DNA of 64,000 bases. Origin: Clostridium omnivorum. GTDB taxonomy: Bacteria > Bacillota > Clostridia > Clostridiales > Clostridiaceae. The notes beneath the pieces are model-generated. The model was not told the origin of the DNA. It saw nothing but the letters and a program-made list of their open reading frames with translations, and made no database searches. This document shows, piece by piece, positions 16,868 to 27,949 of this stretch. Position 1 is the stretch's first letter. Each line of letters starts with the position of its first letter. The position numbers and the translations under genes are program-made. The stretch covers positions 1,972,001 to 2,036,000 of the forward strand of contig NZ_BRXR01000001.1 in NCBI RefSeq assembly GCF_026012015.1. Direction: 5' to 3'.

Positions 16868-18088
16868 TTATAAATCGTAAGCAACTTCACCATGAAGTGA
16901 TTCATCTAGGCCTTTAATTTCTGCAGCTTCACTTACTCTTACAGGCTCAAATTTATCAAGTACTTTAAGTATTCCAAAAGTAACTATAAATGAATAAGCA
17001 CCTGTAAATATTACTGCTAAAAGCTGAACTGCAAACTGATGAAAGTCTCCAAATATTAATCCTTTTACCCCGTTAACACTTGCTTCTGCAAAAACTCCAA
17101 CTAGTATAGAACCTAATATTCCTCCTACACCATGAACACCCCAAACATCAAGGGCATCATCCCAGTCTAGCTTGATTCTAACCTGTACAGCTAAATAGCA
17201 TACAGCAGCTGCAAGTATTCCTATGACTACTGCCGCCCAAGGTCTTACGTAACCGGCTGCAGGTGTTATGGTAGCAAGTCCTGCTACTGAACCAGTTAAA
17301 GCTCCAACTAGAGTAGGCTTCTTCTCATGTTTCCATGATATAATCAGCCAAGTTACCATTGCTATAGAACCTGCTATATCTGTATTGATAAATGCTGTTG
17401 CTGCAATGCCATTAGCACCAAGGGCACTTCCGCCATTAAACCCGAACCACCCAAACCATAAAAGCCCTGTGCCTAGAGCAACAAAAGCTATGTTATGAGG
17501 AGTAGTCTTTTCCCCTGGAAGTATCTTTCTCTTTCCAACGAAGAATACTGAAGCAAGCGCTGCTATACCTGCACTTACGTGAACAACAATTCCTCCAGCA
17601 AAGTCAACAACGCCTAATTTTTGAAGGAAGCCTCCTCCCCAAATCCAGTGACAAAGTGGAATATAAATCACTATACTCCATATAACAAGAAACTTTAAAT
17701 AGCTCTTAAAATTGACTCTATCTGCAAAAGCACCTGTTATAAGCGCAGGAGTTATTATGGCAAACATCTCCTGATAAGTGAAAAAGCTTAGAAATGGTAT
17801 AGTTGGACCATAAGTTGGATTTGGTGCCATACCAACACCCTTAAGTCCAAAGTACTGTAGATTACCGATAATTCCATGAACATCGGGGCCAAAAGCTAAA
17901 CTAAAGCCCCCAAAAATCCAAATTAAAGTAACTATTCCCATAGATATAAAACTCTGCATCATAATAGTTAAAACATTTTTCTTTCTTACTAGTCCTCCAT
18001 AAAAAAATGCTAGTCCAGGTGTCATTAGACAAACAAGAGCGGCACTTATAAGGACAAAAGCAGTATCACCTGCATTAATCTGTGGCAT
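16868..18088 (-). CDS. amt: Ammonium transporter
   Basis: AmtB/Rh-family channel of 406 residues with about eleven membrane helices. Conserved blocks include PGLAFFYGGLVRKKN, the first pore histidine in CHWIWGGGF, DFAGGIVVHVSAG, WFGWFGFNGGSAL and the second pore histidine in WGVHGVGG. The start is ATG 18088, preceded by GGGAGG. A 17-codon N-terminal extension is excluded because it would run into the sigma54 promoter. No glnK/glnB gene is next to it. Transcription is predicted to need sigma54 and the NtrC-like activator encoded directly upstream. Confidence 0.95.
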   Translation of the reverse strand: MPQINAGDTAFVLISAALVCLMTPGLAFFYGGLVRKKNVLTIMMQSFISMGIVTLIWIFGGFSLAFGPDVHGIIGNLQYFGLKGVGMAPNPTYGPTIPFLSFFTYQEMFAIITPALITGAFADRVNFKSYLKFLVIWSIVIYIPLCHWIWGGGFLQKLGVVDFAGGIVVHVSAGIAALASVFFVGKRKILPGEKTTPHNIAFVALGTGLLWFGWFGFNGGSALGANGIAATAFINTDIAGSIAMVTWLIISWKHEKKPTLVGALTGSVAGLATITPAAGYVRPWAAVVIGILAAAVCYLAVQVRIKLDWDDALDVWGVHGVGGILGSILVGVFAEASVNGVKGLIFGDFHQFAVQLLAVIFTGAYSFIVTFGILKVLDKFEPVRVSEAAEIKGLDESLHGEVAYDL

Positions 18089-18130
18089 ATAAAATTCCTC
18101 CCTAATAAAAATAATCGCTCTTATATACAA

Positions 18131-18147
18131 AGCAAACATTGTGCCAA
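18131..18147 (-). promoter_or_regulatory. Sigma54 (-24/-12) promoter of amt
   Basis: On the minus strand TTGGCAC-AATGT-TTGCT matches the RpoN consensus TTGGCACG-N4-TTGCW with correct spacing. The start point would be near 18120, about 30 bases before the amt ribosome binding site. The upstream gene encodes a sigma54 activator with an intact GAFTGA loop. Confidence 0.88.
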
Positions 18148-18215
18148 CATCATTATTCCTCTGGATGGCCTCTATTTTTCTTAAACGTTTACAATAATTG
18201 GCTATACTGTGTCAA

Positions 18216-18262
18216 AAAAGTGGGACAAATTCGCACACCTGTGACAAATATGTCCCACTTTT
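18216..18262 (-). terminator. Terminator of the NtrC-like gene, overlapping a likely activator site
   Basis: AAAAGTGGGACA (18216-18227) pairs with TGTCCCACTTTT (18251-18262), and a T-run follows on the minus strand. Inside it, GTGACA-AATA-TGTCCC (18241-18256) is an imperfect dyad, with a related sequence GGGACA-AATT-CGCACA at 18222-18237. They lie roughly 80-110 bases upstream of the sigma54 promoter, where enhancer sites are usual. Confidence 0.75.
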
Positions 18263-18279
18263 ATAACTAAAGCTATTAT

Positions 18280-19629
18280 TTATTCTTCAATATTATACTT
18301 TACAATCTTCCTATGAAGCGATCTTCTGCTTATTCCTAACGCTTCAGCTGCCTTAGTCCTATTACCATCCCATTCCTTCAAGGTTTTTATTATCACATCT
18401 TTTTCTGTACAGTCAAGCACCTCGTCAAGAGTAGCTTCTTCCTCTGAAATTTGTTCCTCAGAACTCACTTTAACATAGGCTGGTAAATCCTCCTCACCTA
18501 TTACATCCTTTGAGGTTATGACTACACATCTCTCAATAATATTCTCAAGCTCTCTAATATTTCCGGGCCAATTATAGCTCATAAGCCTTTGTATAGCACC
18601 ATCACTAATAACCTTTTGATGCTTACCGGAGATAAAAGAGGACTTTTTAAGAAAGCCTTCTGCTAAAGATTTGATGTCTTCTCTTCTTTCTCTTAATGGT
18701 GGAAGCATTATAGGTACTACATTAAGTCTATAATAAAGATCTTCTCTAAAATCTCCCTTCTTAACAAGTTCCTCCAAATTTTTATTAGTAGCAGCAATAA
18801 TTCTTACATCTATTTTTATTGTCTTAACACCACCTAAATGCTCAATTTCCCTTTCCTGAAGCACTCTAAGAAGCTTTACCTGCAAAGCTTGTGATATATC
18901 CCCTATTTCATCTAAAAATATTGTTCCTCCATCAGCCAGTTCAAACTTTCCCGGTTTCTTTATTATAGCGCCAGTAAAAGCTCCTTTTTCATAACCAAAA
19001 AGCTCACTTTCTAATAAAGCATCTGGAATAGCAGCGCAATTAACCTTTATAAAAGGTTTATCCCCTCTTGAACTAAAATTATGAAGTGCTTGTGCAGCTA
19101 ACTCCTTACCCGTACCTGTTTCTCCATATATCATTACCGTTGCCTTCGTATCTGCAACCTGTTCTATCATATCTATTGTTTTTAACATTGCTGGACTTTT
19201 GCTTTCAAGCTGATTTTTAATTGTATTGTAATCCTTTTTTATATCTTCACTTGTTTCATCGTTTTTATCATTGGCAATTTTATTAACAGCCATGAGTACA
19301 TCCTCAATATTAAAAGGCTTGATAATATAATCCTTAGCTCCACTTCTAAGTGCTTCAAGTGCCGTATCTAGGGTAGCAAAAGCGGTAATTAATATGACTT
19401 TAATAGAAGGATCTATCCTATTAATATTTTTAAGCAGCTCTACACCTGTCATTCCAGGCATTTTTATATCTGTTATAACTATATCAATTTCATTACTATC
19501 TATTATTTTTAGTGCCTCTTCTCCATTATAAGCTGTGTAGGCTGTGTATCCTTCCTTTACAAATATTTTATTTAATAGATTACATACATTTTGTTCATCA
19601 TCAACTATTAGAATAGATTTGTTTCTCAT
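18280..19629 (-). CDS. Sigma54-dependent response regulator (NtrC family)
   Basis: A 449-residue three-domain activator. The receiver domain has phospho-acceptor Asp54 in VITDIKMPG. The AAA+ domain has Walker A GETGTGKE (169-176), the sigma54-contacting loop GAFTGA (216-221) and FLDEIGD. A Fis-type helix-turn-helix lies at about 413-446 ([23 protein letters not shown]). It starts with ATGA overlapping the stop of the sensor kinase, so the two are translationally coupled. The adjacent amt gene with its sigma54 promoter is the obvious target. This is unusual, since in clostridia NtrC-type control of ammonium uptake is uncommon. Confidence 0.94.
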   Translation of the reverse strand: MRNKSILIVDDEQNVCNLLNKIFVKEGYTAYTAYNGEEALKIIDSNEIDIVITDIKMPGMTGVELLKNINRIDPSIKVILITAFATLDTALEALRSGAKDYIIKPFNIEDVLMAVNKIANDKNDETSEDIKKDYNTIKNQLESKSPAMLKTIDMIEQVADTKATVMIYGETGTGKELAAQALHNFSSRGDKPFIKVNCAAIPDALLESELFGYEKGAFTGAIIKKPGKFELADGGTIFLDEIGDISQALQVKLLRVLQEREIEHLGGVKTIKIDVRIIAATNKNLEELVKKGDFREDLYYRLNVVPIMLPPLRERREDIKSLAEGFLKKSSFISGKHQKVISDGAIQRLMSYNWPGNIRELENIIERCVVITSKDVIGEEDLPAYVKVSSEEQISEEEATLDEVLDCTEKDVIIKTLKEWDGNRTKAAEALGISRRSLHRKIVKYNIEE

Positions 19630-21779
19630 AGCCTCACCTTATCCTCATCATTACTAACCGGAAGTTTTATGATAAAAATTGTACCTGCCTTTGAAGTACT
19701 ATTAACTTCTATTACTCCCTTATGATTTTCTACTATTCTAGAACAAATAGCAAGCCCAAGACCAGTTCCCTTTTCTTTAGTAGTGAAAAAAGGTTCAAAT
19801 ATTTTATCCTGGTTTTCTGTACTAATACCCTCCCCCGTATCTGCAATTTCAATTTCAATTGTTTCATAGGACTTTTTATATTTTGTATTAATGCTCAAGG
19901 TTCCTCCCTGAGGCATTGCCTGAATTGCATTTATACAAATATTTAAAAGCACCTGTTCAATTTGGTCAAAATCAGCCTTAGTACAAGGTAGTTTCTCAAG
20001 CTCAGTTTCTAAAGCTATATTCTTCATAAGATTGTCTCTATTAATAAGGTTAATTACTACTCCGATTATTTTATTTATATCACAATATTCTAAGTTCAAA
20101 TCGCCTGGTTTTGCAAAAGCTAAAAATCTATCTATTATATTATTTAACCTATCTACTTCTGATATAATCACAGATATATCATTGTATAGCTCGCTATCAA
20201 CTTCAAGTTCAGTTTTAATAAATTGGGCATAACCCTTAATAGAGGTAAGGGGATTTCTTATCTCATGTGCCATACCAGCTGACAGAGAGCCAAGCGCTTC
20301 AAGATTCTTTGCTCTTAAAACACTTTCCTCCAGCTGTTTTACTTCTTCTACGCTTCTAAATACTCCAATAACACCAAGAAGTTTTCCGCTTTCATCCTTT
20401 TGCAGTGAAGTATTAATCATAATGGGAAGTTCTATTCCCCTATTATTTTTTATTTTTATGATATGTTTTATATATATTAAATCCTCTTCAAGTCCTTTCC
20501 TTAGAAGTTCAGCAATAGGCTTCATATTTTCGTTATCTAAATCACTTATATTCTTATGCAAAATCATAGCTGCATCTATCCCAAAAATATAGCTTGCTTG
20601 ATGATTAAAGCTTGTTATTTTGCCAGAGCTATCTATTGTTACTATGGCGCTTTGAACATTATCAATAAATTTTTCTGTGTACTGTCTAACCTGCTCCATA
20701 GATGCTGCTTCCCCTGATACCTTAAGCACTTGCTGCATCATTGATTTTAAGTTATTCAACATTATATTAAAGGAATCTGCTAAGTCACCAATCTCATCCC
20801 TGCTATCAATATTAATATTTTGTCCAATATCACCTTCAGCAGCACTTTGAGTCTCCTTTAGCAGCTCTTTGATTGGCTTTGTAATTTTCTTTGACATAAG
20901 GGTTACTAATATAAATACTATAAACAAAGATATGAAAAGTACTATTATTGTATAACTTCTCAGTCTATACGAAACCTCGTAAGCTTCCTTCACAGGCTCT
21001 TCAACAGCTACATACCAGTTATCCCTTTGAGTATCATATTTTCTAATGCTGTAAGTAGCTGAAAAGTAATTAATATTATTATGCTTTATATAAAACGTGC
21101 CATATTTATTTTCATCTATATTTTTTATTACATCTGACCCCTTAAAAGGGCTAAAAATATATTCACCCTTACTGCTGACTAGATACGCATAACCCTTTTC
21201 GCCTAACTTTACGTTCTTAACTATATCTGCAATTGAATTAAAATTCATTCTTTCAACTACGGCTCCTTTAATATGCTTCAAGTCATCAACTATAGGTGCA
21301 GCATAATAAACTACATATGACTTTGAGCTTTCAGAATATGTGAAGTCTGACACATAACTATTTCCTTTTAGTACCTCTGGTAAAAATCTTTTATACTCTT
21401 CATCACTCTTAAGCTCACCTGAATTAACTTGTATTGTACCATGCTCATCAGTGATAAAAATATAATCATAGGCCTTATAAGCTTCTCTTACACTATTTAA
21501 ATAATCAAGCTTTACAGCCGCCCCTATATTATTTGTTTTTAACAATGGGGAATTAACCATTACTTGAATGTCTCCATATCTTTCAAACATATATCTTTCT
21601 ATTTTATTTGAGGTTTCCTGTGCAAGGGTAATAAACTCCTTCTCTTTTGAAATGTTTATTGCCTCTTTTGTACTTCTAAAGAACAAAAAGCCTACACTAA
21701 TTATTAACGTCCCGGCTAAAATAGTAAAGAACGTCATGAGTTTCATTTGCATGGAGTTTCTTTTAAAATTCATTTTCAT
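19626..21779 (-). CDS. Membrane sensor histidine kinase (dCACHE-HAMP-PAS-HisKA)
   Basis: A 717-residue kinase. A membrane helix near 14-34 is followed by a large extracellular Cache-type sensor (about 40-270), a second helix near 275-296, a HAMP linker (about 297-350), a PAS domain (about 368-480) and then HisKA with phospho-accepting His505 in GMAHEIRNP. The C-terminal ATPase domain has the N box NICINAIQAMP and the DTGEGI and TGLGLAICS glycine boxes. It is the cognate partner of the overlapping response regulator. Cache domains often bind amino acids or small acids. The ligand here is not predictable. Confidence 0.93.
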   Translation of the reverse strand: MKMNFKRNSMQMKLMTFFTILAGTLIISVGFLFFRSTKEAINISKEKEFITLAQETSNKIERYMFERYGDIQVMVNSPLLKTNNIGAAVKLDYLNSVREAYKAYDYIFITDEHGTIQVNSGELKSDEEYKRFLPEVLKGNSYVSDFTYSESSKSYVVYYAAPIVDDLKHIKGAVVERMNFNSIADIVKNVKLGEKGYAYLVSSKGEYIFSPFKGSDVIKNIDENKYGTFYIKHNNINYFSATYSIRKYDTQRDNWYVAVEEPVKEAYEVSYRLRSYTIIVLFISLFIVFILVTLMSKKITKPIKELLKETQSAAEGDIGQNINIDSRDEIGDLADSFNIMLNNLKSMMQQVLKVSGEAASMEQVRQYTEKFIDNVQSAIVTIDSSGKITSFNHQASYIFGIDAAMILHKNISDLDNENMKPIAELLRKGLEEDLIYIKHIIKIKNNRGIELPIMINTSLQKDESGKLLGVIGVFRSVEEVKQLEESVLRAKNLEALGSLSAGMAHEIRNPLTSIKGYAQFIKTELEVDSELYNDISVIISEVDRLNNIIDRFLAFAKPGDLNLEYCDINKIIGVVINLINRDNLMKNIALETELEKLPCTKADFDQIEQVLLNICINAIQAMPQGGTLSINTKYKKSYETIEIEIADTGEGISTENQDKIFEPFFTTKEKGTGLGLAICSRIVENHKGVIEVNSTSKAGTIFIIKLPVSNDEDKVRL

Positions 21780-21870
21780 ATGCTCTATTTCCTTTAACCC
21801 TTATATATTGATATAACTATCATAGCACAAAAGTTCTATCTGTATACGGAGACTTCCATGCTAATAAAAA

Positions 21871-21898
21871 AGTAATACCAAACTATGTTGGTATTACT
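21871..21898 (-). terminator. Terminator of the glycine operon
   Basis: AGTAATACCAA pairs with TTGGTATTACT around a 6-base loop, followed by TTTTTTATTAG on the minus strand. It lies just after the glyA stop. Confidence 0.9.
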
Positions 21899-21915
21899 CT
21901 TTGCGTGTTTATACT

Positions 21916-23148
21916 CTATTTATAAAGTGGGAACTTATCACACAGCTTCTTAACTTTTTCTTTAGCATAAGTTAAATCGCCTGTTTTATTGCTGATTATA
22001 AAGTCTATTATGTCAGCTACTTCCTTAATTTCTTCTCTTCCAAAGCCTCTAGTAGTTACAGCTGCTGTACCAATTCTAATTCCACTTGTTATAAATGGAC
22101 TTTGGGTTTCAAAAGGTACTGTATTTTTGTTTACTGTAATACCAGCCTCATCTAACAGCTTCTCTGCCTCTTTACCTGTTATCTCTTTATTTCTAAGGTC
22201 TACCAATAGCAGATGATTATCCGTGCCACCGGAAACAAGCTTAAAGCCTCTATCCATTAAAGCTTCTGCTAAAACTTTAGCATTGTCTAGTATTCTTCTT
22301 TGGTAATCCTTAAATTCATCAGTCATAGCTTCTTTAAAGCATACTGCTTTAGCTGCAATGGTATGCATTAGTGGTCCCCCCTGAATTCCAGGGAATATAG
22401 CCTTATCAACAGCCTTAGCATACTCTTCCTTGCAGAGAATAGCTCCGCCTCTAGGTCCTCTCAAGGTTTTATGGGTAGTTGTAGTAACAAAGTCAGCATA
22501 AGGTACTGGACTTGGATGAAGTCCTGCTGCTATTGGCCCAGCTATATGTGCCATATCAACCATCATATATGCATTAACTTCATCACATATCTCTTTTATT
22601 TTTGCAAAGTCAATTACTCTTGGATATGCACTAGCACCAGCAACTATCATCTTAGGCTTTTCTGCTAAAGCAATTTTTCTTAGTTCTTCATAATCTATAT
22701 AGCCGCTTTCGTTAACACCGTAGGAAACAAAATTATATAGCTTTCCTGAAAAATTAACTGGACTTCCATGAGTTAAATGTCCTCCATGGGAGAGATTCAT
22801 ACCTAAGATTTTATCCCCTGGCTCCAGCACTGCCATATATACTCCCATATTTGCTTGAGAACCTGAATGTGGCTGAACATTAGCATGTTCTGCTCCGAAT
22901 AACTCACACATTCTATCTCTAGCAATATTCTCAGCTATATCTACACATTCGCAGCCGCCATAGTATCTCTTGCCTGGGTATCCTTCTGCATATTTATTTG
23001 TTAGTGGTGAACCCATAGCAGCCATAACATTAGCACTGGTGAAGTTTTCCGAAGCTATTAGCTCTATTTTGCTCTCTTGTCTCTCCATCTCTTTTTTTAT
23101 GACTTCATATATTTCTGGATCCATCTCCATTAAATTATCCTTGTTCAT
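21916..23148 (-). CDS. glyA: Serine hydroxymethyltransferase
   Basis: PLP enzyme interconverting serine plus tetrahydrofolate and glycine plus methylene-tetrahydrofolate. The 410-residue sequence has the conserved [20 protein letters not shown] and the PLP lysine in [17 protein letters not shown] follows GGGAGGG. It is the last gene after gcvT-gcvH-gcvPA-gcvPB-lpd, 101 bases from lpd, with a terminator after it. Placement in the glycine operon links glycine cleavage to serine synthesis or breakdown. Confidence 0.97.
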   Translation of the reverse strand: MNKDNLMEMDPEIYEVIKKEMERQESKIELIASENFTSANVMAAMGSPLTNKYAEGYPGKRYYGGCECVDIAENIARDRMCELFGAEHANVQPHSGSQANMGVYMAVLEPGDKILGMNLSHGGHLTHGSPVNFSGKLYNFVSYGVNESGYIDYEELRKIALAEKPKMIVAGASAYPRVIDFAKIKEICDEVNAYMMVDMAHIAGPIAAGLHPSPVPYADFVTTTTHKTLRGPRGGAILCKEEYAKAVDKAIFPGIQGGPLMHTIAAKAVCFKEAMTDEFKDYQRRILDNAKVLAEALMDRGFKLVSGGTDNHLLLVDLRNKEITGKEAEKLLDEAGITVNKNTVPFETQSPFITSGIRIGTAAVTTRGFGREEIKEVADIIDFIISNKTGDLTYAKEKVKKLCDKFPLYK

Positions 23149-23249
23149 AAAAATAACCCTCCCATTTAAAAATCATTTTACCTTCCATGCACTCAGCTGA
23201 AAGCTACCACTATAAGTTTGGAAAACTTTTATATACTTTTTGAAATAAC

Positions 23250-24668
23250 CTATAATTTTATAGGAGCCATGTGGATTGCTTCTCCTGCAATGCCCATAAC
23301 TGCCTCTGAAAATGCCTCTGAAAGTGTAGGATGTGCATGAATTGTATTTTTAATACCTTCTATACTCAAGTTGTTTTGTATAGCTAAAGTACCTTCATGA
23401 ATAAGGTCTGATGCATGGGGTCCCATTATATGAACTCCTAGTATTCTTTCCTCTGTAGGGTTTTCTAATGAAGTCTTTGTTGCTATAACCTTAATAAAAC
23501 CCTCTCCCTCTCCAAGGGCAAGTGCTTTACCATTGGCTCCAAACATAAATTTACAAGTTCTATAAGGAATACCCTTTTGCTTTGCTTCATCCTCTGTAAT
23601 TCCAACACAAGCAATTTCGGGAAACACAAAAATACAGCTAGGAACTACTTGATTTTCACTATTAGCAGCCCTTTCCATTATTTTTTCAGCTGTAAATATG
23701 CCCTGATGAGATGCAGCATGTGCCAGCATTACTTTTCCATTTACATCCCCTATAGCATATATTCCCTTAACATTTGTTTCAAAGCTGCTATTTGTTTTAA
23801 TTCCCTTTTTATCAAATTCAACACCTATACCTTCAAGATTTAAACCGAGAGCTGCTGGCATTCTACCTGCTGATATAAGTACCTTGTCAGCCTCTACTTT
23901 AAACTCTCCCTTTTTCCCCTCAGCATAAATTACATATTTATCGCTGATTTTTTCTATTTTAGTTACTTTTGTAGAAGTATTTACTGCAATACCTTTCTTC
24001 TTCAGGGATACTACAAGCCTTTTTGTAATATCACTATCCACTTGACCTAATATATTTGGCATAAATTCTAGCACTGTTACCCTTGTTCCCATTGCATTGA
24101 AAATGCAAGCTAGCTCCATACCAACTACTCCTCCGCCAATTACAGCAAGGGTTTTTGGTATTCCTTGAAAGTTTAAAATATCTTCACTAGTATAAATTCC
24201 ACCTTCATTTGCACCTTCAATGGGAGGAATTGATGGCTTAGATCCTGTTGCAATAATAATATTTGCAGCTGTAATATCTCTTTTAATGCCATCTTTAAAT
24301 AATATTTGTATTGTATTTTTGTCCTTAAATTCAGCATTTCCATAAACTACTTCAACATTGTTTGCTTTTAGAAGCTGCTCTACTCCACCTACAAGCTGAT
24401 CTATTATTCCCTGTTTTCTGCTATGAATTTTATCCACATTCACATTAAAGTTATCAACATTTATCCCAAATTCATCAACATTTTTTAATATATTTAATAT
24501 TTCAGCATTTCTATAAAGAGCTTTTGTAGGTATACACCCTCTATTAAGACAAGTGCCTCCTAGTTTATCCTTTTCAATTACACATACTTTTGCCCCTAGC
24601 TGAGCGGCTCTTATAGCTGCTACATAACCACCAGGGCCTCCACCGATAACTATTATATCCTTATCCAT
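23250..24668 (-). CDS. lpdA: Dihydrolipoyl dehydrogenase (glycine cleavage L-protein)
   Basis: FAD-dependent disulfide reductase that reoxidises the lipoyl arm of GcvH. FAD-binding GGGPGG near 9-14, the redox pair Cys40 and Cys45 in GGTCLNRGC, an NAD-binding GGGVVGME motif, and the C-terminal HAHPTLSEA with the active-site His-Glu are visible. Length is 472 residues from ATG 24668, eight bases after ATGGGGG. There is no N-terminal lipoyl domain. It lies directly after gcvPB, supporting a dedicated role in glycine cleavage. Confidence 0.95.
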   Translation of the reverse strand: MDKDIIVIGGGPGGYVAAIRAAQLGAKVCVIEKDKLGGTCLNRGCIPTKALYRNAEILNILKNVDEFGINVDNFNVNVDKIHSRKQGIIDQLVGGVEQLLKANNVEVVYGNAEFKDKNTIQILFKDGIKRDITAANIIIATGSKPSIPPIEGANEGGIYTSEDILNFQGIPKTLAVIGGGVVGMELACIFNAMGTRVTVLEFMPNILGQVDSDITKRLVVSLKKKGIAVNTSTKVTKIEKISDKYVIYAEGKKGEFKVEADKVLISAGRMPAALGLNLEGIGVEFDKKGIKTNSSFETNVKGIYAIGDVNGKVMLAHAASHQGIFTAEKIMERAANSENQVVPSCIFVFPEIACVGITEDEAKQKGIPYRTCKFMFGANGKALALGEGEGFIKVIATKTSLENPTEERILGVHIMGPHASDLIHEGTLAIQNNLSIEGIKNTIHAHPTLSEAFSEAVMGIAGEAIHMAPIKL

Positions 24669-24739
24669 GCTTACCCCCATACTGGGCAAACCAGCTTTTA
24701 CTTCTACTAGCTAGTGTGCCCACATAAGTTTTTTAATCT

Positions 24740-26203
24740 TTACTCAACTGCCTTAGTCCACTTTAATATAGGTGTTCTTGCAGCTCTAACTTCATCTATC
24801 CTTCTCACAATGGTACTGTGAGGAGCTGTTTTCAGCAGTTCTGGATCTTCCTTAGCTTCTTTAGCTATTTTTTTCATTGTTTCAACAAAGCCGTCTAATG
24901 TTTCAAGGCTCTCTGTTTCAGTAGGCTCTATCATTATTGCATTATCCACAATAAGCGGGAAGTATATAGTTGGAGGATGATATCCATAGTCAAGAAGCCT
25001 TTTTGCTACATCTAAAGTAGTAACTTCATATTTTTCCTTATCCAGTCCTCCTAATACGAATTCATGCTTGCACACTTTATCAATAGGTAAATAGTAGGTT
25101 TCATTAAGTCTATCCTTTAAATAATTAGCGTTTAGGACTGCCATTTCACTAGCCTTTTTAAGACCTTCCGCCCCCATAGTTTTTATATAAGTATAGGCTC
25201 TAACCATTACTCCAAAATTACCATAAAAGTTCTTAACTTTTCCTATAGATTGAGGTTTATCATAGTTTAGCGTATACTTGCCATTTACCTTTTCAATAAC
25301 CGGAACAGGTAAGAATGGTACAAGTTTTTCCTTAACACCTATTGGTCCACTTCCAGGACCTCCTCCTCCATGAGGTGTAGCAAAGGTTTTATGAAGATTA
25401 AGATGAACTACATCAAAGCCCATATCTCCTGGTCTGGTTACTCCCATAATGGCATTCATATTAGCGCCATCATAGTATAATAATCCTCCAACTTCATGTA
25501 CAAGCCTTGCAATTTCAGTAATATTGCTTTCAAACATTCCAAGTGTACTTGGGTTTGTTAGCATCAAACCTGCTATATCATCCCCTAGAACTGCCTTTAG
25601 GCTTTCTAGATCCACAGCACCATTTATATCCGATTTTATTTCAACTATTTCAAAGCCTGCTACTGAAGCACTTGCTGGATTTGTACCATGAGCGGAGTCT
25701 GGAACTATAATTTTCTTTCTTTTAAAGTCTCCTCTGCTTTCGTGATAAGCTTTTATCACCATAAGTCCTGAGAGTTCTCCATGAGCACCTGCAGCTGGAT
25801 GTAAGCTTACTTGCTTCATCCCTGCAATCTCTGAAAGCATTCCTCCAAGTTCATACATAAGTTCAAGACATCCCTGTACTGTATCCTCTGATTGATAAGG
25901 ATGAACTTCTGTAAAATGAGGATTTGCTGCCATGTCCTCATTAATCTTTGGATTATACTTCATAGTGCAGGAGCCTAGAGGATAGAAGCCTGTATCCACA
26001 CCAAAATTCTTATTTGAAAGCAAAGTAAAATGTCTTATTACATCTACCTCACTTACCTCTGGGAAATTTAATTGGTTTTGTCTAGTAAAGTTCTTAGGAA
26101 TAACCTCTTCAACATCTACCTCTGGAACATCACAAGCTGGAAGAGAATAGCCTTTTCTTCCTTCTTTAGACACTTCAAATATCAATTTATTGTACTCAAT
26201 CAT
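24740..26203 (-). CDS. gcvPB: Glycine dehydrogenase (decarboxylating) subunit 2
   Basis: C-terminal half of the P-protein, which decarboxylates glycine and transfers aminomethyl to lipoyl-GcvH. The PLP lysine lies in [21 protein letters not shown], the clear GcvPB signature. It is 487 residues, the usual size for the split clostridial form. The start overlaps the gcvPA stop by 4 bases, so the subunits are coupled. Confidence 0.97.
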   Translation of the reverse strand: MIEYNKLIFEVSKEGRKGYSLPACDVPEVDVEEVIPKNFTRQNQLNFPEVSEVDVIRHFTLLSNKNFGVDTGFYPLGSCTMKYNPKINEDMAANPHFTEVHPYQSEDTVQGCLELMYELGGMLSEIAGMKQVSLHPAAGAHGELSGLMVIKAYHESRGDFKRKKIIVPDSAHGTNPASASVAGFEIVEIKSDINGAVDLESLKAVLGDDIAGLMLTNPSTLGMFESNITEIARLVHEVGGLLYYDGANMNAIMGVTRPGDMGFDVVHLNLHKTFATPHGGGGPGSGPIGVKEKLVPFLPVPVIEKVNGKYTLNYDKPQSIGKVKNFYGNFGVMVRAYTYIKTMGAEGLKKASEMAVLNANYLKDRLNETYYLPIDKVCKHEFVLGGLDKEKYEVTTLDVAKRLLDYGYHPPTIYFPLIVDNAIMIEPTETESLETLDGFVETMKKIAKEAKEDPELLKTAPHSTIVRRIDEVRAARTPILKWTKAVE

Positions 26204-27543
26204 TCTATCCCCTCCATTACTTTAACTAACTTATGAATTTCTTCTTTTGTCCTCTTTTCAGTAACACAGAGTAGAAGAGAATTTTGAAGCTCGGGATAGT
26301 GCTTTTCAAGTGAATAACCACCTAGTATTCCATTCCTCAAAAGCTCAGAATTTATATTTTCAGGTGATACCTCATTTATAACAGCAAATTCCTTAAAGAA
26401 AGGCTTATTAAACAGTGGTTTGTACTTTCCTGATTTTATAAGCGTATTAAAAGCATAATGGGATTTATTTATACACTGCTTTGCTACTTCCACTATTCCT
26501 TGCTTTCCCATAGTTGACATATATATAGCTGCTGCTAGTGCATTTATTGATTGATTTGAGCATATGTTTGAAGTTGCCTTTTGTCTTCTTATGTGCTGTT
26601 CTCTTGCTTGCAGCGTAAGTACATAAGCTCTCTTGCCATCAACATCTACAGATTCTCCCACAATTCTACCAGGCAGCTTTCTCATAAGTTTGGAAGTTGA
26701 AGCCATAAAGCCTAAGTGAGGTCCTCCAAAATTCATGCTATTTCCAAGCGCCTGTCCATCTCCTACAACGATGTCTGCTCCATATTCTCCAGGAGTTTTT
26801 AATACACCTAAGGAAATAGGATCTACACTCATGATTAACATAGCTTTATTTGAATGCGCTGCTTTTTCAACCTCTTCTATATTTTCAACAATTCCAAAAA
26901 AGTTTGGGTTCTGAACTATTACCGCTGCAGTATTATTGGTTAACGAAGCCTTTAGTTTTTCAATATCAGTTTCACCTTCATTAAAGTCTATTTCTATAAG
27001 CTCTCCACCATGAAATTTCATATAGGTCTTTAAAATGTTTCTTGTTTCTGGATGAACTGTTTTTGAAACTATAATACTCTTTCTCTTTGTGCTTTCCATT
27101 GCCATCATAGCTGCCTCTGCACAAGCAGTACCTCCGTCGTACATAGAAGCATTTGATACATCCATATTAGTAAGTTCAGCTATCATTGTTTGGTATTCAA
27201 ATATAGCTTGCAATGTACCCTGGCTTATTTCTGGTTGATATGGTGTATAAGCAGTATAGAATTCTGATCTTCCAGTTATATGCTTTATGATTGAAGGTAT
27301 ATAGTGATCATAAGTACCTGCTCCAAGGAAGCATATTAAGTCCTCACTATTTAGGTTCTTTTTTGAAATAGCTTCTACTTGTTTTTTTACTTCTAATTCA
27401 GACATAGGTTTATCTAATTCAAGCCTTCTATTAAGCCTAATATTTTCTGGTATATCTTTAAATAATTCTTCTACCGAATTAAGTCCTATGCTTTCAAGCA
27501 TACTTCTTTCATCCTCAGGAGTATTTGTTATATACGGAAACAT
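26200..27543 (-). CDS. gcvPA: Glycine dehydrogenase (decarboxylating) subunit 1
   Basis: N-terminal half of the P-protein (447 residues), with the opening [18 protein letters not shown], the [22 protein letters not shown] block and GGPHLGFMA, all conserved in GcvPA. It forms the heterotetramer with GcvPB and lacks its own PLP lysine. It lies 3 bases after gcvH and overlaps gcvPB. Confidence 0.97.
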   Translation of the reverse strand: MFPYITNTPEDERSMLESIGLNSVEELFKDIPENIRLNRRLELDKPMSELEVKKQVEAISKKNLNSEDLICFLGAGTYDHYIPSIIKHITGRSEFYTAYTPYQPEISQGTLQAIFEYQTMIAELTNMDVSNASMYDGGTACAEAAMMAMESTKRKSIIVSKTVHPETRNILKTYMKFHGGELIEIDFNEGETDIEKLKASLTNNTAAVIVQNPNFFGIVENIEEVEKAAHSNKAMLIMSVDPISLGVLKTPGEYGADIVVGDGQALGNSMNFGGPHLGFMASTSKLMRKLPGRIVGESVDVDGKRAYVLTLQAREQHIRRQKATSNICSNQSINALAAAIYMSTMGKQGIVEVAKQCINKSHYAFNTLIKSGKYKPLFNKPFFKEFAVINEVSPENINSELLRNGILGGYSLEKHYPELQNSLLLCVTEKRTKEEIHKLVKVMEGIE

Positions 27544-27546
27544 ATA

Positions 27547-27930
27547 TTATTCCTCCTTATCGCAATATTTTTCGTAATCCTCTGCCTTCATAAGTGCTTC
27601 GAGCTGTGATTTATTAGAAACCTCAATACAAATCATCCAATTTTCATATGGATCTTCATTTAAAAGTGCAGGATCATCAACTAAGTTCTCGTTGACTTCA
27701 ACAATCTTTCCGTCTAGTGGAATATAAGCATCGGAAGCAGCCTTTACTGATTCTATTGTTCCAAAGCTATCACCAGAATTAAATTCTGAGTCTACTTCTG
27801 GAAGCTCAACAAAAACTATACTTCCTAATGCATGTTGCGCAAAATCTGTAATTCCTATATAAGCTCTTTCACCTTCAACTTTTACCCATTCATGATCGTT
27901 GGTGTACAATAATTCCTTTAAAATTTTCAT
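27547..27930 (-). CDS. gcvH: Glycine cleavage system H protein
   Basis: Lipoyl carrier of the glycine cleavage complex. A 127-residue protein whose lipoylated lysine is Lys63 in [21 protein letters not shown] and [12 protein letters not shown] are typical. It needs lipoate attached by a ligase not encoded in the window. It lies between gcvT and gcvPA in the operon. Confidence 0.97.
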   Translation of the reverse strand: MKILKELLYTNDHEWVKVEGERAYIGITDFAQHALGSIVFVELPEVDSEFNSGDSFGTIESVKAASDAYIPLDGKIVEVNENLVDDPALLNEDPYENWMICIEVSNKSQLEALMKAEDYEKYCDKEE

Positions 27931-27949
27931 AATAATTAATCCTCCCTAA

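Noticed and set aside
18176-18193. AAACGTTT palindrome upstream of amt as a cre site
   Set aside because: Two positions of the cre consensus fail, and the sigma54 promoter explains the regulation better.
24430-24950. Two single TTATCCACA boxes at 24430 and 24942
   Set aside because: They are isolated and inside lpd and gcvPB, at the frequency expected by chance, unlike the cluster at 47275-47388.
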